Position numbers and translations under genes: made by a program. 64,000 nt of DNA from Bacterioplanoides sp965219715 (GTDB lineage: Bacteria > Pseudomonadota > Gammaproteobacteria > Pseudomonadales > Oceanobacteraceae), in the NCBI RefSeq assembly GCF_965219715.1, contig NZ_OZ244785.1, positions 2,542,001-2,606,000 on the forward strand, read 5' to 3'. Shown here in pieces: positions 24,701 to 33,064 of the stretch (positions are counted from its first letter, which is position 1; each line of letters begins with the position of its first letter). The notes beneath the pieces were generated by a model. That model ran no database searches and was not told the origin of the DNA. It was given only the letters and a program-made list of their open reading frames with translations.

Positions 24701-26329
24701 ATGACTCATTTATCTTCAGATATTGATAGCAACAGCTCTGAATTTCAGGCCAACCGCGATGCCATGCTGGCGGCGCTGGAAGAGTTTCGTAGCATCGAAC
24801 AAAAAGTGCTGGAAAAAGCTCAGCAGGCGCAGGAAAAATTTCATAAGCGCGGCAAGTTATTACCCCGCGAACGCCTGAATTTGTTATTAGATCCGGGCTC
24901 TGAATTTATCGAGCTGTGCTCACTGGCTGGCTTCCGTATGCACGACGATAAAGACGGCAGCGCAGCAGGCGGCGGTATTATCGCAGGCCTGGGTCATATC
25001 GCCGGAATTCGTTGTGTGATTCAGGTAAATAACAGCGCCATTAAAGGCGGCACTATTTCTCCTGCTGGCCTGGATAAGACATTACGTATTCAGGAAATCG
25101 CCCGTGCTAACAAATTACCACTGGTAACCCTGGCAGAAAGTGGCGGCGCTAACCTGAACTACGCAACTGACGTATTTGTTCCGGGTGCTCAGGCATTTGC
25201 TAACCAGGCACGTTTAAGTGCAGCGGGCATTCCACAAGTAACCGTTGTTCACGGTAATGCTACTGCCGGTGGTGCTTACCAGCCGGGTTTATCCGATTAC
25301 GTCATTGCCGTTCGTGGTAAAGCAAAGATGTTTTTGGCTGGTCCTCCCCTGCTTAAAGCAGCCACCGGTGAAATTGCCACCGACGAAGAGTTAGGCGGTG
25401 CAGAATTACACGCACTGGACGCTGGTACTGCAGATTATCTGGCGGAAGACGATGCCGATGGTATTCGTATTGCTCGCGAAGTGATGCAATCCATTCCATG
25501 GAACGAACAACTACCTGTTCAAAACGAGGCACAATTTGAAAAGCCACTGTACTCACCAGAAGAATTAATTGGTGTGGTACCAGCGGATTCTAAAACGCCT
25601 TACGACGTACGTGAAATTGTTGCCCGCATCGCTGACGGCTCCAAATTCCAGGACTTTAAACCAGAGTTCGATAACCAGACTGTGTGTGGTTTCACCCATA
25701 TTGGTGGTAAAGCCTGCGGCATTATTGGTAACAATGGCCCAATCACTGCAAAAGGTGCAAACAAAGCTGCACAATTTATTCAGCTGTGTAACCAGAGCAA
25801 TATCGCTCTGTTATTCCTGCATAACACCACCGGCTTTATGGTGGGTACCGAATCCGAGCGTAACGGCATTATTAAACACGGTTCAAAAATGTTGCAGGCA
25901 GTAGCCAATGCGACTGTGCCAAAAATTTCTATCGTTGTTGGTGGTTCTTACGGTGCCGGTAACTACGCAATGTGTGGCCGTGGCTTAGATCCTCGCTTTA
26001 TTTTCGCCTGGCCGAACAGCAAAACTGCGGTTATGGGTGGTGCGCAAGCCGGTAAAGTTCTGCGTATTGTGACCGAAGAAAAGCAATTAAAAATGGGGAT
26101 GGAACCGAATCAGGAGCAACTGGATCAGCTAGAGCAAATGACCGCTGCAAAACTGGATGCTGGTTCGACCTCCCTGTTTGGGACCGCACGCCTGTGGGAC
26201 GACGGTTTAATTGATCCACGTGATACCCGTCGACTGATGATTCATCTGTTAGATATTTGTGACAAAGAGAAGCAGCGCGCTTTGAACAACAGCATCCAGA
26301 CCAATAGCTTTGGTGTGGCGCGTTTCTAA
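24701..26329 (+). CDS. atuC: Geranyl-CoA carboxylase, carboxyltransferase (beta) subunit
   Basis: 542 residues, crotonase-fold carboxyltransferase of the biotin-dependent acyl-CoA carboxylase family. Features include KRGKLLPRERLNLLLDPGS near the start, GGGIIAGLGHI, TAGGAYQPGLSDYVI and GGSYGAGNYAMCGR. The family includes methylcrotonyl-CoA and geranyl-CoA carboxylases. The geranyl-CoA assignment comes from the AtuA-led operon and the partner biotin subunit at 28629. It starts 7 bases after atuA. Confidence 0.85.
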   Translation: MTHLSSDIDSNSSEFQANRDAMLAALEEFRSIEQKVLEKAQQAQEKFHKRGKLLPRERLNLLLDPGSEFIELCSLAGFRMHDDKDGSAAGGGIIAGLGHIAGIRCVIQVNNSAIKGGTISPAGLDKTLRIQEIARANKLPLVTLAESGGANLNYATDVFVPGAQAFANQARLSAAGIPQVTVVHGNATAGGAYQPGLSDYVIAVRGKAKMFLAGPPLLKAATGEIATDEELGGAELHALDAGTADYLAEDDADGIRIAREVMQSIPWNEQLPVQNEAQFEKPLYSPEELIGVVPADSKTPYDVREIVARIADGSKFQDFKPEFDNQTVCGFTHIGGKACGIIGNNGPITAKGANKAAQFIQLCNQSNIALLFLHNTTGFMVGTESERNGIIKHGSKMLQAVANATVPKISIVVGGSYGAGNYAMCGRGLDPRFIFAWPNSKTAVMGGAQAGKVLRIVTEEKQLKMGMEPNQEQLDQLEQMTAAKLDAGSTSLFGTARLWDDGLIDPRDTRRLMIHLLDICDKEKQRALNNSIQTNSFGVARF

Positions 26330-26394
26330 GACTTAAACAACGAATTTAATTTAAAAATTTTAAATAGCAGTACCCAGCTAAAACGGAGCAAACC

Positions 26395-27552
26395 ATGATC
26401 CTGACACAAGAACATAAAGAGCTGAAACGTACCGTCCGCAATTTTGTGGAAAACGAAATTAATCCATACGTTGAGCAGTGGGAAAAAGAAGGTATTTTCC
26501 CGGCCAAAGAACTGTTCAAAAAGATGGGCGACCTGGGCCTGCTGGGTATCAGTAAGCCGGAATCTGCTGGCGGTATGGGCTTAGATTTCTCCTATGAAAT
26601 GGCTGCAGCCGAAGAGTTCGGTGGCATTTTATGTGGCGGCGTACCCATGGCGATTGGCGTTCAAACCTGTATGGCAACTCCGGCGCTGGCACGTTTTGGT
26701 TCTGACTATGTAAAAGAAACCTTCCTGGCACCCGCAGTTGCCGGTGATATGGTCGCCTGTATTGGTGTAAGTGAACCGGGCGCAGGTTCTGACGTTGCGG
26801 CCATTAAGACCACCGCAGTAAAAGACGGCGATGACTACATCATTAACGGCACAAAGATGTGGATCACCAACTCCACTCAGGCCGATTTTGTTTGCCTGTT
26901 AGCCAACACCTCTGACGACAAAGCCCACAAAAACAAATCTCTGATTGTTGTACCTCTGGATCTGGAAGGCGTTAGCTTCTCAGAGAAACTGGACAAGCTG
27001 GGCATGCGTTCCTCTGATACCGCGCAAATCTTCTTCGACAATGTACGTGTACCGCAGAAGAACCTGATTGGTTCCGAAGGCGCTGGTTTTATGATGCAGA
27101 TGATGCAATTCCAGGAAGAGCGTATGTACGTTGCCGCTATGTCGCTGAAAGCGATGGAAGTGTGTGTCGACAGCACCATCGAATACACCCGCGAGCGTCA
27201 CACGTTTGGCCAGCCAGTTCTTAATAATCAGGTAGTTCATTTCCGTTTAGCTGAATTGCAAACTGAAATTGAATCGTTACGTTGCATGGTTTATCAAGCC
27301 TGCGAAGGTTATTTGAATAAGGAAGATATGACGCGCCTGGCTTCTATGGCGAAATTAAAATCTGGTCGTTTATCTCGTGAAGTTACCGATGCCTGTATGC
27401 AGTACTGGGGTGGTATGGGCTTTATGTGGGACAACGTGGTTGCACGTTTCTACCGTGATAATCGTCTGGGTTCCATTGGCGGTGGTGCCGATGAAATTAT
27501 GCTGGGCATTATTTGCAAATATATGGGTATTTTGCCTACTCGTGCGAAGTAA
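26395..27552 (+). CDS. atuD: Acyl-CoA dehydrogenase, citronellyl-CoA dehydrogenase type
   Basis: 385 residues of the acyl-CoA dehydrogenase fold. The FAD and substrate motifs IGVSEPGAGSDVAAIKT and MWITNSTQADF, the R-E-x-T-F-G helix (YTRERHTFGQPV) and the C-terminal YRDNRLGSIGGGADEIML are present. In the Atu route it oxidises citronellyl-CoA to cis-geranyl-CoA. A GGAG site precedes the ATG. Two family B elements separate it from atuE. Confidence 0.85.
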   Translation: MILTQEHKELKRTVRNFVENEINPYVEQWEKEGIFPAKELFKKMGDLGLLGISKPESAGGMGLDFSYEMAAAEEFGGILCGGVPMAIGVQTCMATPALARFGSDYVKETFLAPAVAGDMVACIGVSEPGAGSDVAAIKTTAVKDGDDYIINGTKMWITNSTQADFVCLLANTSDDKAHKNKSLIVVPLDLEGVSFSEKLDKLGMRSSDTAQIFFDNVRVPQKNLIGSEGAGFMMQMMQFQEERMYVAAMSLKAMEVCVDSTIEYTRERHTFGQPVLNNQVVHFRLAELQTEIESLRCMVYQACEGYLNKEDMTRLASMAKLKSGRLSREVTDACMQYWGGMGFMWDNVVARFYRDNRLGSIGGGADEIMLGIICKYMGILPTRAK

Positions 27553-27562
27553 CCCATAAACA

Positions 27563-27673
27563 ATAACAGTGATTCGATTCAACTTTACCAGGACGCACAA
27601 GTACTTCCCTGTAGCTCTCTGATGCCATCCTTGGCATCAAAGCCTGGCTTCAGTTAAATCGAATCACTGTTAT
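27563..27673 (-). repeat. Family B structured element, copy B1 (minus orientation)
   Basis: The enclosing arms are a perfect 17-bp inverted repeat (27563-27579 with 27657-27673). Read on the minus strand, the interior has GATGCCA-AGGA-TGGCATC, then GAGCTACAGGGAAGTAC, matching the conserved block of copies B2 and B3, and an inner CCAGG/CCTGG closure. It lies directly behind atuD, antisense to the operon. Confidence 0.75.
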
Positions 27674-27692
27674 CGATTACTCAACCTGCTGG

Positions 27693-27781
27693 GAGAGTTA
27701 TTTAAGACAACCGCTGGCGCCATGGATGGTGGCAACGAGCCTACAGGGATGTATTAACGGCGTGTTGGCGTAATAACTCTC
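27693..27781 (+). repeat. Family B structured element, copy B2
   Basis: Arms GAGAGTTATT (27693-27702) and AATAACTCTC (27772-27781) are perfect complements. Inside are a CCA-TGGA-TGG hairpin and the 31-base conserved block at 27737-27767, which contains TACA-GGGA-TGTA. The block is 27 of 31 identical to copy B3. The element ends 33 bases before the atuE start codon. Confidence 0.78.
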
Positions 27782-27814
27782 ACCGCAGGTGGAAACCTTA
27801 GAATTGGTAAAGTC

Positions 27815-28636
27815 ATGACCGAGCTAACACAAAACTTTAATACGCTGGAAATTATCGATCAGCAACCACTGCTGACGGTACGCCTGAATCGTCCAAAGCT
27901 GGCAAATGCTATGAGCCTGGAAATGGTCACGGAATTAGTTGCCGTGATGGAAGCTGTAAAAAACAGCGGCCACCGGGTGTTATTAATTGAAGGTGCTGGC
28001 GATCACTTCTGCGCCGGTGGCGATATTAAAGATATGCAAAACGCCGGTGGTGACTCACAAAAACTGCGCGATTTTAACCGCGCATTTGGTCACATGATCG
28101 AAACAGCTGACCAGTTACCAGCTGTCGTGATCTGTTCATTAAAAGGCGCAGTAATGGGCGGTGGTTTTGGTCTGGCGTGTGTCAGCGATTATGCCGTAGC
28201 AGATAGCAGCGCTCGTTTTGCTTTACCAGAAACGTCTCTCGGAATTATTCCAGCACAAATTGCTCCGTTTGTGGTGAAACGTATTGGTATGACACAAGCA
28301 CGTCGTTTAGCCCTGCTGGGCCAGAAAATTGGTGCAGCCGAAGCGTTAAACTTAGGTTTAATCCACCAGCTGGCCGACTCTGCTGAGCAACAACAAGAAC
28401 TGATTCAGCAAGGTATCAAGTCGGCACTGAAATGTGCGCCGCAAGCAACGGCCAATACCAAGGCGTTGCTGCACGCTGTAAATAACAGCGTCGATACAGA
28501 AAATGGTAAAACTGTCACAGAATTATTAGATCAGGCTGCCGATGATTTTGCCGCAGCCGTGGTCAGCGAAGGGCGTGAAGGCGCCAAAGCCTTTATGGAA
28601 AAACGTAAACCGAATTGGGCTTCTGAAGATGTTTAA
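27815..28636 (+). CDS. atuE: Enoyl-CoA hydratase, isohexenylglutaconyl-CoA hydratase type
   Basis: 273 residues of the crotonase family. Oxyanion-hole segments are AGDHFCAGGDIKDM and KGAVMGGGFGLA, and the catalytic Glu region is FALPETSLGIIPAQIAPF. In the Atu pathway it hydrates isohexenylglutaconyl-CoA after carboxylation. Its last eight bases overlap the start of atuF, so the two are coupled. The gene has its own leader formed by family B elements. Confidence 0.82.
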   Translation: MTELTQNFNTLEIIDQQPLLTVRLNRPKLANAMSLEMVTELVAVMEAVKNSGHRVLLIEGAGDHFCAGGDIKDMQNAGGDSQKLRDFNRAFGHMIETADQLPAVVICSLKGAVMGGGFGLACVSDYAVADSSARFALPETSLGIIPAQIAPFVVKRIGMTQARRLALLGQKIGAAEALNLGLIHQLADSAEQQQELIQQGIKSALKCAPQATANTKALLHAVNNSVDTENGKTVTELLDQAADDFAAAVVSEGREGAKAFMEKRKPNWASEDV

Positions 28637-30581
28637 TAAAGTACTAGTTGCAAACCGTGGTGAAATTTCCGCGCGTGTTATCCGCACCGCTAAAGCACAA
28701 GGTTACCGTACCGTTGCGGTATTCTCCGAAGCAGACCGGGAAGCGCCTCATGTACAGGCTGCTGATGAAGCCGTTTGTATTGGTCCGGCAGCGGTTGGTG
28801 AAAGTTATTTATGTGCTGATAAAATTTTAGCCGCAGCAGCTAAAACCGGCGCAGATGCTATTCACCCGGGTTACGGTTTTTTATCAGAAAATTCTGAGTT
28901 TTCTCAGGCTGCAGAAAAAGCCGGTATTGTATTTATTGGCCCAACCGCTTCCGCTATCGAATTAATGGGAAGCAAACGCCAGTCTAAAATAGCCATGATT
29001 GAAGCTGGTGTGCCTTGTATCCCTGGCTACGAAGGTGCAGATCAATCTGATGACGTACTGAAAAAAGCAGCGTTAGAAATTGGCATGCCTGTGATGTTAA
29101 AAGCCAGCGCCGGTGGCGGTGGCCGTGGTATGCGTCTGGTGACGGATGCTGACACGCTGGACGAACATATTCGCTCTGCCCGCTCGGAAGCACAAAATGC
29201 TTTTGGCAGCGGTGAATTAATTATCGAAAAAGCCGTGATGCAACCGCGTCATATCGAAATTCAGGTGTTTGCCGATACCTTCGGCAATACTATTTATCTG
29301 GGTGAGCGTGATTGCTCGGTACAACGTCGTCACCAGAAAGTGGTTGAAGAAGCACCGTCCCCATTTGTTGATGAAGACCTGCGTAAAACCATGGGTGAAG
29401 CCGCCGTTGCCGCAGCGAAAAGCTGTAATTACCGCGGCGCGGGTACCGTAGAGTTTCTGGTCGACAGTGAAAAGAATTTCTACTTCCTGGAAATGAATAC
29501 TCGTTTACAAGTAGAGCACCCGGTAACTGAATTAATTACCGGTCTGGATTTGGTAGCGCTGCAATTACAGGTTGCCGCTGGAGAACCACTGGGTTTAACC
29601 CAGGACGATATCCAGTTAAACGGCCATGCTATGGAAGTGCGTTTATACGCCGAAGATCCTGCTAATAACTTTGTACCGCAAACCGGTGAGCTATTGCTGT
29701 GGAATCCAGCAGACGCTGAAGACGGTTTACGTATCGACAGCGGAATCAAACAAGGCCAAACGGTAACGCCACACTACGATCCCATGCTGGCGAAATTAAT
29801 CAGCTTTGGTGATAACCGCGAACAATCCCGCCGCCGCCTGGTACGTCTGGTAGAAGATTCCAGCTTATTGGGCATTCAGGATAACCGTGCTTTCCTGGCG
29901 GACTGTTTAAAACATCCTGAGTTTATTGCTGGCGAAGCAACCACGGCATTTATTGCCGAACATATGGAAGCTTCGGATTGCATGCAGCCGTTAAAGGCAC
30001 AGCCAGAAGATATTGCACTGGCCGCGTTAATTCTGAATGCACCAGACGGTTTCCATAACAATGCGCTGGGCATTCGTTTCGGTAAGATTGCTCATAACGA
30101 CGATGTGATAGAAGTTGAAATTCAGCAGGATCGAGCTGATCGCGGTTTAATTAATGTAAAACTGGTCTCAACTGAAGAAAGCTTCTCGCTACGCACGATT
30201 TCCCGTGACAGCCACCAGCTGCGTTATGAGTTAGATGGCATACAGAAAACCATCAGCTTCGTTCAGTCTGCCGAAAATGAATGCTGGATCGATACCACCC
30301 GCGGTAACTTATTCCTGCGTGACGTTACTCTGATTTCTGCCAGCGCTCAGGCCGGTGGTTCCGATCAGGTTCGTGCTTCGATGGACGGCGCCATGATCGC
30401 AGTACTGGTCGAAGACGGTCAGCAGGTTGAACAAGGGCAAACCCTGGCCGTGCTGGAAGCGATGAAGATGGAGCACCCGTTAAAAGCAGGCGTTAGCGGC
30501 ACAGTTAAAGAAGTACTGGTTAATGAAGGTGATCAGGTTAAAGGTCGTCAGTTATTAATTCAGTTAGAAGAATCAGAATAA
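28629..30581 (+). CDS. atuF: Geranyl-CoA carboxylase, biotin carboxylase/BCCP (alpha) subunit
   Basis: 650 residues from the ATG at 28629. The N-terminal biotin carboxylase (FNKVLVANRGEISARVIRT) has the ATP-grasp core with ASAGGGGRGMRLV, and FLEMNTRLQVEHPVTE. The C-terminal biotinyl domain carries the attachment motif LEAMKMEHPL. Together with AtuC it makes the ATP-dependent carboxylase. A methylcrotonyl-CoA carboxylase alpha subunit would look similar; the operon context favours geranyl-CoA. It overlaps atuE by eight bases. Confidence 0.86.
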   Translation: MFNKVLVANRGEISARVIRTAKAQGYRTVAVFSEADREAPHVQAADEAVCIGPAAVGESYLCADKILAAAAKTGADAIHPGYGFLSENSEFSQAAEKAGIVFIGPTASAIELMGSKRQSKIAMIEAGVPCIPGYEGADQSDDVLKKAALEIGMPVMLKASAGGGGRGMRLVTDADTLDEHIRSARSEAQNAFGSGELIIEKAVMQPRHIEIQVFADTFGNTIYLGERDCSVQRRHQKVVEEAPSPFVDEDLRKTMGEAAVAAAKSCNYRGAGTVEFLVDSEKNFYFLEMNTRLQVEHPVTELITGLDLVALQLQVAAGEPLGLTQDDIQLNGHAMEVRLYAEDPANNFVPQTGELLLWNPADAEDGLRIDSGIKQGQTVTPHYDPMLAKLISFGDNREQSRRRLVRLVEDSSLLGIQDNRAFLADCLKHPEFIAGEATTAFIAEHMEASDCMQPLKAQPEDIALAALILNAPDGFHNNALGIRFGKIAHNDDVIEVEIQQDRADRGLINVKLVSTEESFSLRTISRDSHQLRYELDGIQKTISFVQSAENECWIDTTRGNLFLRDVTLISASAQAGGSDQVRASMDGAMIAVLVEDGQQVEQGQTLAVLEAMKMEHPLKAGVSGTVKEVLVNEGDQVKGRQLLIQLEESE

Positions 30582-30595
30582 AACGGGTAACGAAC

Positions 30596-30682
30596 GTATT
30601 ACTTTTTGCCGCCGCATAGAAGGCACATCCCTGTGCCTGCTATGCTACCGCAACATCCTGTTGCTGCTTTCAAAAGCAATAC
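30596..30682 (-). repeat. Family A structured element, copy A2 (minus orientation)
   Basis: Near-complementary arms lie at 30596-30608 and 30671-30682. Read on the minus strand it has hairpin 1 GCAACAGGATGTTGC (30650-30664), GGTAG, then hairpin 2 GGCACAGGGATGTGCC (30622-30637) inside a perfect outer stem GCATAG/CTATGC, then GGCGG. It lies between atuF and the SDR gene, antisense to the operon. Confidence 0.78.
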
Positions 30683-30747
30683 ATCCCTCACCCTTAATAA
30701 TTACTCGATAAGTTGCTTTGCGCGACTTGAAAGAACAGGTAAACACA

Positions 30748-31632
30748 ATGGCTAACTTAAACAACAAAACCATTATTATTACCGGCGCCAGCCGTGGTAT
30801 CGGTCGTGAAATTGCGCTGACCTGCGCCCGTGATGGCGCCAACATTGTGATTGCGGCCAAGTCTGACGAGCCACATCCAAAACTAAAAGGCACCATCCAC
30901 AGCGTTGCCAAAGAAGTAGAAGAAGCCGGCGGCCAGGCATTAGCGGTTAAAGTTGATGTTCGTTCCGAAGAAGATGTGGATAACCTGATTGCCAAAACCG
31001 TTGAGCGTTTTGGTGGTATCGATGTGATCATTAACAACGCTGGTGCTATTGCGTTAGCCGGTGTTGAAATGACGCCTCTGAAAAAACTCGACCTGATGAT
31101 GCAGGTGAACTTCCGTGCAGTGTTCCTGCTAAGCCAGAAAGCATTGCCACATCTGAAAAAATCCGAACAAGGTCATATTTTAAGCCTGTGTCCGCCACTG
31201 GATCTGGATCGCCGCTGGCTGCGTAATCACTCGCCATACACCTTAACCAAATACGGTATGTCGATGCTGACTCTGGGTATGTCGGACGAATTTAAGCGTT
31301 ACGGTATCGCGGTGAACGCTCTTTGGCCACGTACTGTCATTCACACGGATGCTACCTCGTTTGGTGGTAAACAATCTTTCGACCGCGCCCGTGGTCCAAA
31401 AATTATGGCCGATGCCGCTTATGCTCTGCTGCAAAAAGCCGATCGTGAAGTCACTGGTCAGCTGCTGATTGATGAAGAGTTTCTGCGCAGTGAAGGCGTA
31501 ACGGACTTTGACCAATTCCGCGCCAACCCGGAAAGCGATAAAACCGATTTAATGCCGGATTTATTTGTACAGGAACCAGAAGCTTATGTTCGCGGTACAG
31601 TGCCACCGCTGGCTGGTTTAGAAGACGAGTAA
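30748..31632 (+). CDS. Short-chain dehydrogenase/reductase, AtuB/AtuG (HSDL2-like) type
   Basis: 294 residues from the ATG at 30748. The cofactor motif TGASRGIG, the NNAGAIAL segment and the catalytic YTLTK are present, with the HSDL2-like stretch NALWPRTVIHTDA. P. aeruginosa has two related SDRs in its atu operon (AtuB and AtuG); only one is present here and I cannot say which it replaces. A role in oxidising a terpenoid alcohol or hydroxyacyl-CoA is likely. Confidence 0.8.
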   Translation: MANLNNKTIIITGASRGIGREIALTCARDGANIVIAAKSDEPHPKLKGTIHSVAKEVEEAGGQALAVKVDVRSEEDVDNLIAKTVERFGGIDVIINNAGAIALAGVEMTPLKKLDLMMQVNFRAVFLLSQKALPHLKKSEQGHILSLCPPLDLDRRWLRNHSPYTLTKYGMSMLTLGMSDEFKRYGIAVNALWPRTVIHTDATSFGGKQSFDRARGPKIMADAAYALLQKADREVTGQLLIDEEFLRSEGVTDFDQFRANPESDKTDLMPDLFVQEPEAYVRGTVPPLAGLEDE

Positions 31633-31638
31633 TTGCCG

Positions 31639-32355
31639 ATGTCATTACTGAGCCTTAAAAACGAAGGAAAAGTTGCCATTATCTCGATGGATAATGGCAA
31701 AAACGCCAACAACCTGGAGTTCGCTCAGGAACTGTTGGCGCTGCTGAAAGACGTAGAAGCGGAAAAATCCAACAAGGCATTAATTCTGACTTCCAGTGAT
31801 GAAAAGAACTGGAGCCAGGGCATTGATGTAATGTGGCTGATGACCAGTGTTCAGGGCGGTAAGCGCGACGACGTTAAAGCGTTTTTATCCACCATGGATG
31901 AAATCTACACCCTGATGATGCAATACCCGATGCCAATTATCGCCGCGATTAACGGCCACACCTTTGGCAACGGTATTGTGATCGCAGCCGCCTGTGATTT
32001 CCGTTTTATGCGTTCGGATCGTGGTTACGTGTGTTTCCCGGAAGTGGATATGAATATCCCATTTGTGCCGGGTTTAATCGACGTCATTCTGAAGGCTGTG
32101 CCAAAGCATAAGTTTAACGATATGATTCTGACTGGCCGTAAGATGAGTGCCGATGAAATGGCAGATGCCACTTTCATCGACAAAACTTTCGACTCGGTTG
32201 AAGCGCTGCAACAAGGTGCACTGGAGTTTGCTAAAACCTTTAGCAAAAGCCGCCCTATCTTTGCTGAACATAAACGTCGATTGCACAAACCTGTGCTGGA
32301 AGCGTTAGCGGAGAAAAACCCGCCGGTAATCGAAGAACTGAAGATTTTACTCTAA
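31639..32355 (+). CDS. Enoyl-CoA hydratase/isomerase family protein
   Basis: 238 residues from the ATG at 31639 (a TTG at 31633 is also in frame). It is a crotonase-fold protein with ALILTSSDEKNWSQGID, INGHTFGNGIVIAAACDFRFM and FPEVDMNIPFVPG. The PEVDMNIPF pattern resembles delta3,delta2-enoyl-CoA isomerases more than hydratases. It starts six bases after the SDR stop and is the last gene of the atu cluster. It has no counterpart that I know in the P. aeruginosa operon; a double-bond shift for isoprenoid acyl-CoAs would make sense. Confidence 0.8.
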   Translation: MSLLSLKNEGKVAIISMDNGKNANNLEFAQELLALLKDVEAEKSNKALILTSSDEKNWSQGIDVMWLMTSVQGGKRDDVKAFLSTMDEIYTLMMQYPMPIIAAINGHTFGNGIVIAAACDFRFMRSDRGYVCFPEVDMNIPFVPGLIDVILKAVPKHKFNDMILTGRKMSADEMADATFIDKTFDSVEALQQGALEFAKTFSKSRPIFAEHKRRLHKPVLEALAEKNPPVIEELKILL

Positions 32356-32381
32356 TTCTGAGCAAGTTCTTCACAGCAAGA

Positions 32382-32414
32382 CAATACAGCCACCTATGGG
32401 TGGCTGTATTGTTT
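32382..32414 (+). terminator. Rho-independent terminator ending the atu cluster
   Basis: CAATACAGCCACC (32382-32394) pairs perfectly with GGTGGCTGTATTG (32399-32411), followed by TTT. The remainder of the 285-base gap to the next gene shows no other clear feature. Confidence 0.85.
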
Positions 32415-32640
32415 CCGGGAAACACTACCGCCCTTCTTAATAAGCCTCTTTACAACACTCTTTCACAGTCTCCCTCTAAGCTGCACTTTTCCGAACAATT
32501 CTCCAAACTTACTCCCACAGAAATTCAGTATTCACATCGCTCGTTATTCTGCTCCAGACTTTCGCCTTACTTGACTATTACAGCGCCACGCCATATAAAT
32601 ACGATCAATTATCATTTAGATCTATCTAAAGGTGTGCCCG

Positions 32641-33027
32641 ATGGAACCTGAAAAAAGCACAGCAGACGACGACATTACTCCTTTTGCCAGGCAACTGCGC
32701 AACAAGATCCGCCATGCTCAGGAACCTGATAACCCCTGCCTGTTAATGACGTGGTTTAACCTCGAAGAAAGCGAATGTATTCACTGTGATAGCGAGCAGC
32801 AATGGCTGCGCTATAAATCCTCAGTTGAACTGTTACTCGATACATTTACGGACGAACTCAACCCGGCTCACTGGCGGGCATTGTGCCTTGATAACCTGAT
32901 TAGACCACTCAGCTGCCTGCAACGTTTGGTGCAAAGTGATCGGCAGGCTCTGGAACTGCGCCAGTTATTACAGGAAGTCAGCACCCTTTCTCATTACTTC
33001 ACACCCAATTTTTCACAGTCCCATTAA
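32641..33027 (+). CDS. Hypothetical protein
   Basis: 128 residues from the ATG at 32641, supported by AAAGGTG seven bases upstream. It is soluble, acidic at the N terminus and mostly helical, with no signal peptide or membrane segment. It contains four or five Cys, including ESECIHCDSEQQW, but no clear zinc-finger pattern. I do not recognise the family. It stands between the atu terminator and fumC, 37 bases before fumC, and may be co-transcribed with it. Confidence 0.6.
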   Translation: MEPEKSTADDDITPFARQLRNKIRHAQEPDNPCLLMTWFNLEESECIHCDSEQQWLRYKSSVELLLDTFTDELNPAHWRALCLDNLIRPLSCLQRLVQSDRQALELRQLLQEVSTLSHYFTPNFSQSH

Positions 33028-33064
33028 TTTCAATTTATTAACCAGAATCGATTAAGGAATTCTT

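Noticed and set aside
28542..28628. An upstream start for atuF at 28542
   Set aside because: The first 29 codons overlap atuE and do not resemble biotin carboxylases, which begin at the ATG at 28629.
32600..32640. A Fur-like site before the small gene at 32641
   Set aside because: An ATTATCATTT stretch is present but the dyad symmetry and remaining positions do not match.
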